This document shows positions 61,833 to 64,000 of a stretch of DNA of 64,000 nt, piece after piece; position 1 is the first letter of the stretch; each line of letters starts with the position of its first letter. Position numbers and translations under genes: made by a program. Source of the DNA: Lentibacillus sp. JNUCC-1. GTDB taxonomy: Bacteria; Bacillota; Bacilli; Bacillales; Amphibacillaceae. The stretch covers positions 62,001 to 126,000 of the forward strand of contig NZ_WHOH01000001.1 in the NCBI RefSeq assembly GCF_009741735.1. Reading direction: 5' to 3'. The notes beneath the pieces were generated by a model, which saw only the letters and a list, made by a program, of their open reading frames with translations, was not told the origin of the DNA and searched no databases.

Positions 61833-64000
61833 CTATACTTTCTTTATATCAACAAACATGTCGAGTTGTCCAGGAGCACCGCCTATTTCATCATAAATCG
61901 CTCCGTCTTTTAAGGAGTGATCCATTGCTGTCAGCTTATTAACCGGAAACCCGTCACTTCGACTGCCAGGGTAGCCGTCATCTTCATGAAAGGGCTGTTT
62001 AAAGTTAAATGGCGTATGATTGTATTCAGGCAGTTTCGCTTGCTTTTGTCCATTAATTGTTTGTCGATTTACGCCGTAGCCCTGTTGCCCCATATTATAC
62101 GCACTGCCCACAACACCTGGGGCAATACCTCCTGTTACATAAACTGTTCCTTCAAGGGTTATGCTGTCATTCATTATTTTAACAGTATCACCGGTTTTAA
62201 TGCCTCTGATAGATGCATCGACTTTATTCATCCATATATAATTGTCAGAGCGCACTTCTCTTAACCATGCCGAACTAACATTTCTGTATGTGCCCATGTT
62301 CCTGGCTTTCCAGTTTATAAATTGGAGCGGTTGTTTGGGCTTAATCGGCTTTCTATCAAACGTTTTAATTTCTTCATAAAAAGGCATCCCCTCAAAAGAT
62401 TGACCATCGTATGAGTTTTTGCCTGCTGCCACACCTTCATCATAAAAGTTGGCCTGCCCGCTGAAACCGTATTTAATATGATTATTTATATACTCATTGC
62501 CGGCTTCTTCAAAACGTCCGCCCCGATTCAACACATATACAACTTTTTTCCACTCCTCTGGTTTAACGGCTTGCCGCCATCGTGCTTCGTCAAAATAGTT
62601 ACCCAATGCTTTAGTTCGAGCTCTGGTAAAGATTTCAAGTTCTCTTGCATCAGCATCTGGTACGGGGGTTTCGTCAAACGCTATATTGGCTACGCGTTTA
62701 ATATAATAGTCCTCTTCAATATCAAGCGAACTTCCATCTGTAAAAGCATTTTTCCCATAGCCTGGCAAATCCATCCGTTTGGCTATTTCGATAATGCTGT
62801 TTTCAAACGACCGCACATTCGGATAGACTCTTGTTACAGGCTGGTAAATGCTCGCTAATTTGGTTGTAATGTTGGGATAAATAGCCTCTCTTCCCCACCG
62901 TTCTAAATAAACAGTATCCGGCAGAATAAAATCGGCATATTTACTCGTATCTCCAATTTGCACGTCAGATGCTACGAATAGTGGCAGGACATCTGGATCC
63001 TTCAGAGCGAGCTCCTGGATCTGGCCGTTTGGTGCAGATAAAACAGGTGACATCCTATGCGTGATCAATGCCTTGATCGGATAAGGATATTTATTCACCG
63101 CACTTGGAAGCACATCACCGACTGTTTGCGGACTGTATGGAAACCATGGCCGCTTAGCAGGATAGCCGTCTTTTTCAAATAAACTTGTTGTTTCATATTT
63201 GACTCCGTTCCGGCCTGTTGGAATCCCCCAAGGTTGTTTCCCATTTGGAACTGTATTTAGATCATAGCGCCCTTCAAATTCCTGATAAAAGACACCTGTT
63301 GTAATGTTGCCGCCTTTCCAGTCATAAGAGCCGATCAGATGGTTTAAACTTGCGATCAAACGTTGAGTATAATATCCATTTACGTGCATGGCTGGGCCAC
63401 GATAAGCAAGAATTGATGCACGTTTACCGTATGAAGTAAATTGTCTAGCAATCTGGATAATTTGAGCTTTGGGTATCGTTGTGATTTTACTGTAAGCTTC
63501 GACTGACTTTTCCATCGTGCGTTCTTTATACAACTGAAAAGCTGATTTCACCTTGATTCCTTTAAGGGTTGTATCAACCTCAAGCGTACCCTCGGAAGCT
63601 TTGTCATGTGGAACAGGACTGCCGTTTTCAATTACGACAAATTGTTCTTCACTGCCTATGCCTAAATCGCTCGCCCGTACTTTCGGCCGTTTAGGATCAC
63701 TTAAGTTAACCAAATGGCTGGCATCACTCCAGGTCGGCTCATTGTCGGCTTGAGCAGCCTCTCCGTTCGGGTTTGTGAGATAAACTGTATCATGCCAGTT
63801 GTTCTCAATTATGGTGCGTCCAATTGCTAAAGCAAGCGCTGCATCCGTACCTGGTTTAACGGGAGCCCAGATGTGAGCCTTTTCGGCAGTTTTACTGAAG
63901 CGCGGGTCTACCACAGCCATTTGCATGCCGTCCTTAATGGCGTTTGTTAACTTTGGTGCCAGCCATGTCGGTCCTTTGTTTGCCACCATGGGGTTGGTCC
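61833..64000 (-). CDS. Molybdopterin oxidoreductase catalytic subunit (N-terminus outside window)
   Basis: At least 722 residues, entering the window from the right; the frame is open to position 64000 (TNPMVANKGP at its edge), so the start and any Tat signal and 4Fe-4S motif are missing. Visible are Mo-MGD binding segments: VDPRFSKTAEKAHIWAPVKP, ILAYRGPAMHVNGYYTQRLI, ASDVQIGDTSKYADFILPDT, and the C-terminal domain with INWKARNMGTYRN. It is a DMSO-reductase-family enzyme, most like the tetrathionate/thiosulfate/arsenate reductase group (TtrA type); the substrate is not certain. TorD, tatA and fnr adjoin. Confidence 0.82.
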   Translation of the reverse strand, partial: TNPMVANKGPTWLAPKLTNAIKDGMQMAVVDPRFSKTAEKAHIWAPVKPGTDAALALAIGRTIIENNWHDTVYLTNPNGEAAQADNEPTWSDASHLVNLSDPKRPKVRASDLGIGSEEQFVVIENGSPVPHDKASEGTLEVDTTLKGIKVKSAFQLYKERTMEKSVEAYSKITTIPKAQIIQIARQFTSYGKRASILAYRGPAMHVNGYYTQRLIASLNHLIGSYDWKGGNITTGVFYQEFEGRYDLNTVPNGKQPWGIPTGRNGVKYETTSLFEKDGYPAKRPWFPYSPQTVGDVLPSAVNKYPYPIKALITHRMSPVLSAPNGQIQELALKDPDVLPLFVASDVQIGDTSKYADFILPDTVYLERWGREAIYPNITTKLASIYQPVTRVYPNVRSFENSIIEIAKRMDLPGYGKNAFTDGSSLDIEEDYYIKRVANIAFDETPVPDADARELEIFTRARTKALGNYFDEARWRQAVKPEEWKKVVYVLNRGGRFEEAGNEYINNHIKYGFSGQANFYDEGVAAGKNSYDGQSFEGMPFYEEIKTFDRKPIKPKQPLQFINWKARNMGTYRNVSSAWLREVRSDNYIWMNKVDASIRGIKTGDTVKIMNDSITLEGTVYVTGGIAPGVVGSAYNMGQQGYGVNRQTINGQKQAKLPEYNHTPFNFKQPFHEDDGYPGSRSDGFPVNKLTAMDHSLKDGAIYDEIGGAPGQLDMFVDIKKV

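Overview
The window is a stretch of chromosome from a spore-forming, facultatively anaerobic member of the Bacillaceae, probably close to Lentibacillus, Virgibacillus or Oceanobacillus. This rests on moderate-to-low GC, strong AGGAGG ribosome sites, frequent TTG/GTG starts, and gene order resembling the B. subtilis yk-region: pdhA-ykyA-def-rpoY-rnjA-ktrC, then ykuV-ykuU-ykuT-darB and ykuE-ykyB. Spore genes (SpoVA paralogues, a Spo0E-type phosphatase) support a spore former.

Layout. 1-15.6 kb is conserved housekeeping DNA: partial pdhA, RNase J1 with RNA polymerase epsilon, KtrC, a heterodimeric ABC exporter, redox proteins YkuV/YkuU, an MscS channel, the c-di-AMP receptor DarB, a CzrA/CzcD metal-efflux pair, YkuE and YkyB. 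15.7-18.3 kb holds an IS110-family element wedged between an FNR-type promoter and scdA, the iron-sulfur repair gene that promoter probably once drove. 18.4-25.6 kb carries small regulators, signal peptidase I, a zinc-ribbon protein with an HtrA-like protease, and ktrD followed by a GGDEF-EAL protein. 26.0-28.8 kb is ywpF-moaA-moeA. 28.9-32.6 kb is a spoVA2mob-type operon of the kind linked to extreme spore heat resistance, with a sigma-G-like promoter. 32.7-38.6 kb has a formate dehydrogenase with its DUF1641 partner, a permease, and thiT under a TPP riboswitch. 38.7-49.9 kb is metabolic and envelope genes (pepF, an Aquifex-type aconitase, VanW protein, NDH-2, AlkA, SDR, vWA lipoprotein, broken dacC-type gene). 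50.0-53.6 kb is a mobile cluster: an IS4Bsu1-like element with 9-bp target duplications and a group IIC intron, with a small glutamine-rich ORF trapped between them. 53.6-56.3 kb has two MFS exporters, then a tRNA-Pro. 56.8-60.1 kb has a BtuF-like cytosolic protein and a two-gene MotA/MotB-type motor with a very long coiled-coil tail (ZorA/ZorB-like, but without Zorya effectors). 60.2-64 kb is an anaerobic respiration locus: fnr, tatA, a TorD chaperone and a truncated molybdopterin oxidoreductase.

How the genes fit together. Several loci point to anaerobic life: Fnr, a Tat component, a TorD-maturated molybdoenzyme, molybdenum cofactor genes, formate dehydrogenase and ScdA. A second thread is K+ and nucleotide signalling: KtrC, KtrD, DarB and a GGDEF-EAL protein.

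Caution. Several genes look broken by single-base changes (spoVAC, spoVAD, the dacC-type gene, the DUF1641 gene, possibly the membrane protein at 15.2 kb). Some lie in homopolymers. This could be real decay or uncorrected sequencing error; the sequence alone cannot separate the two.
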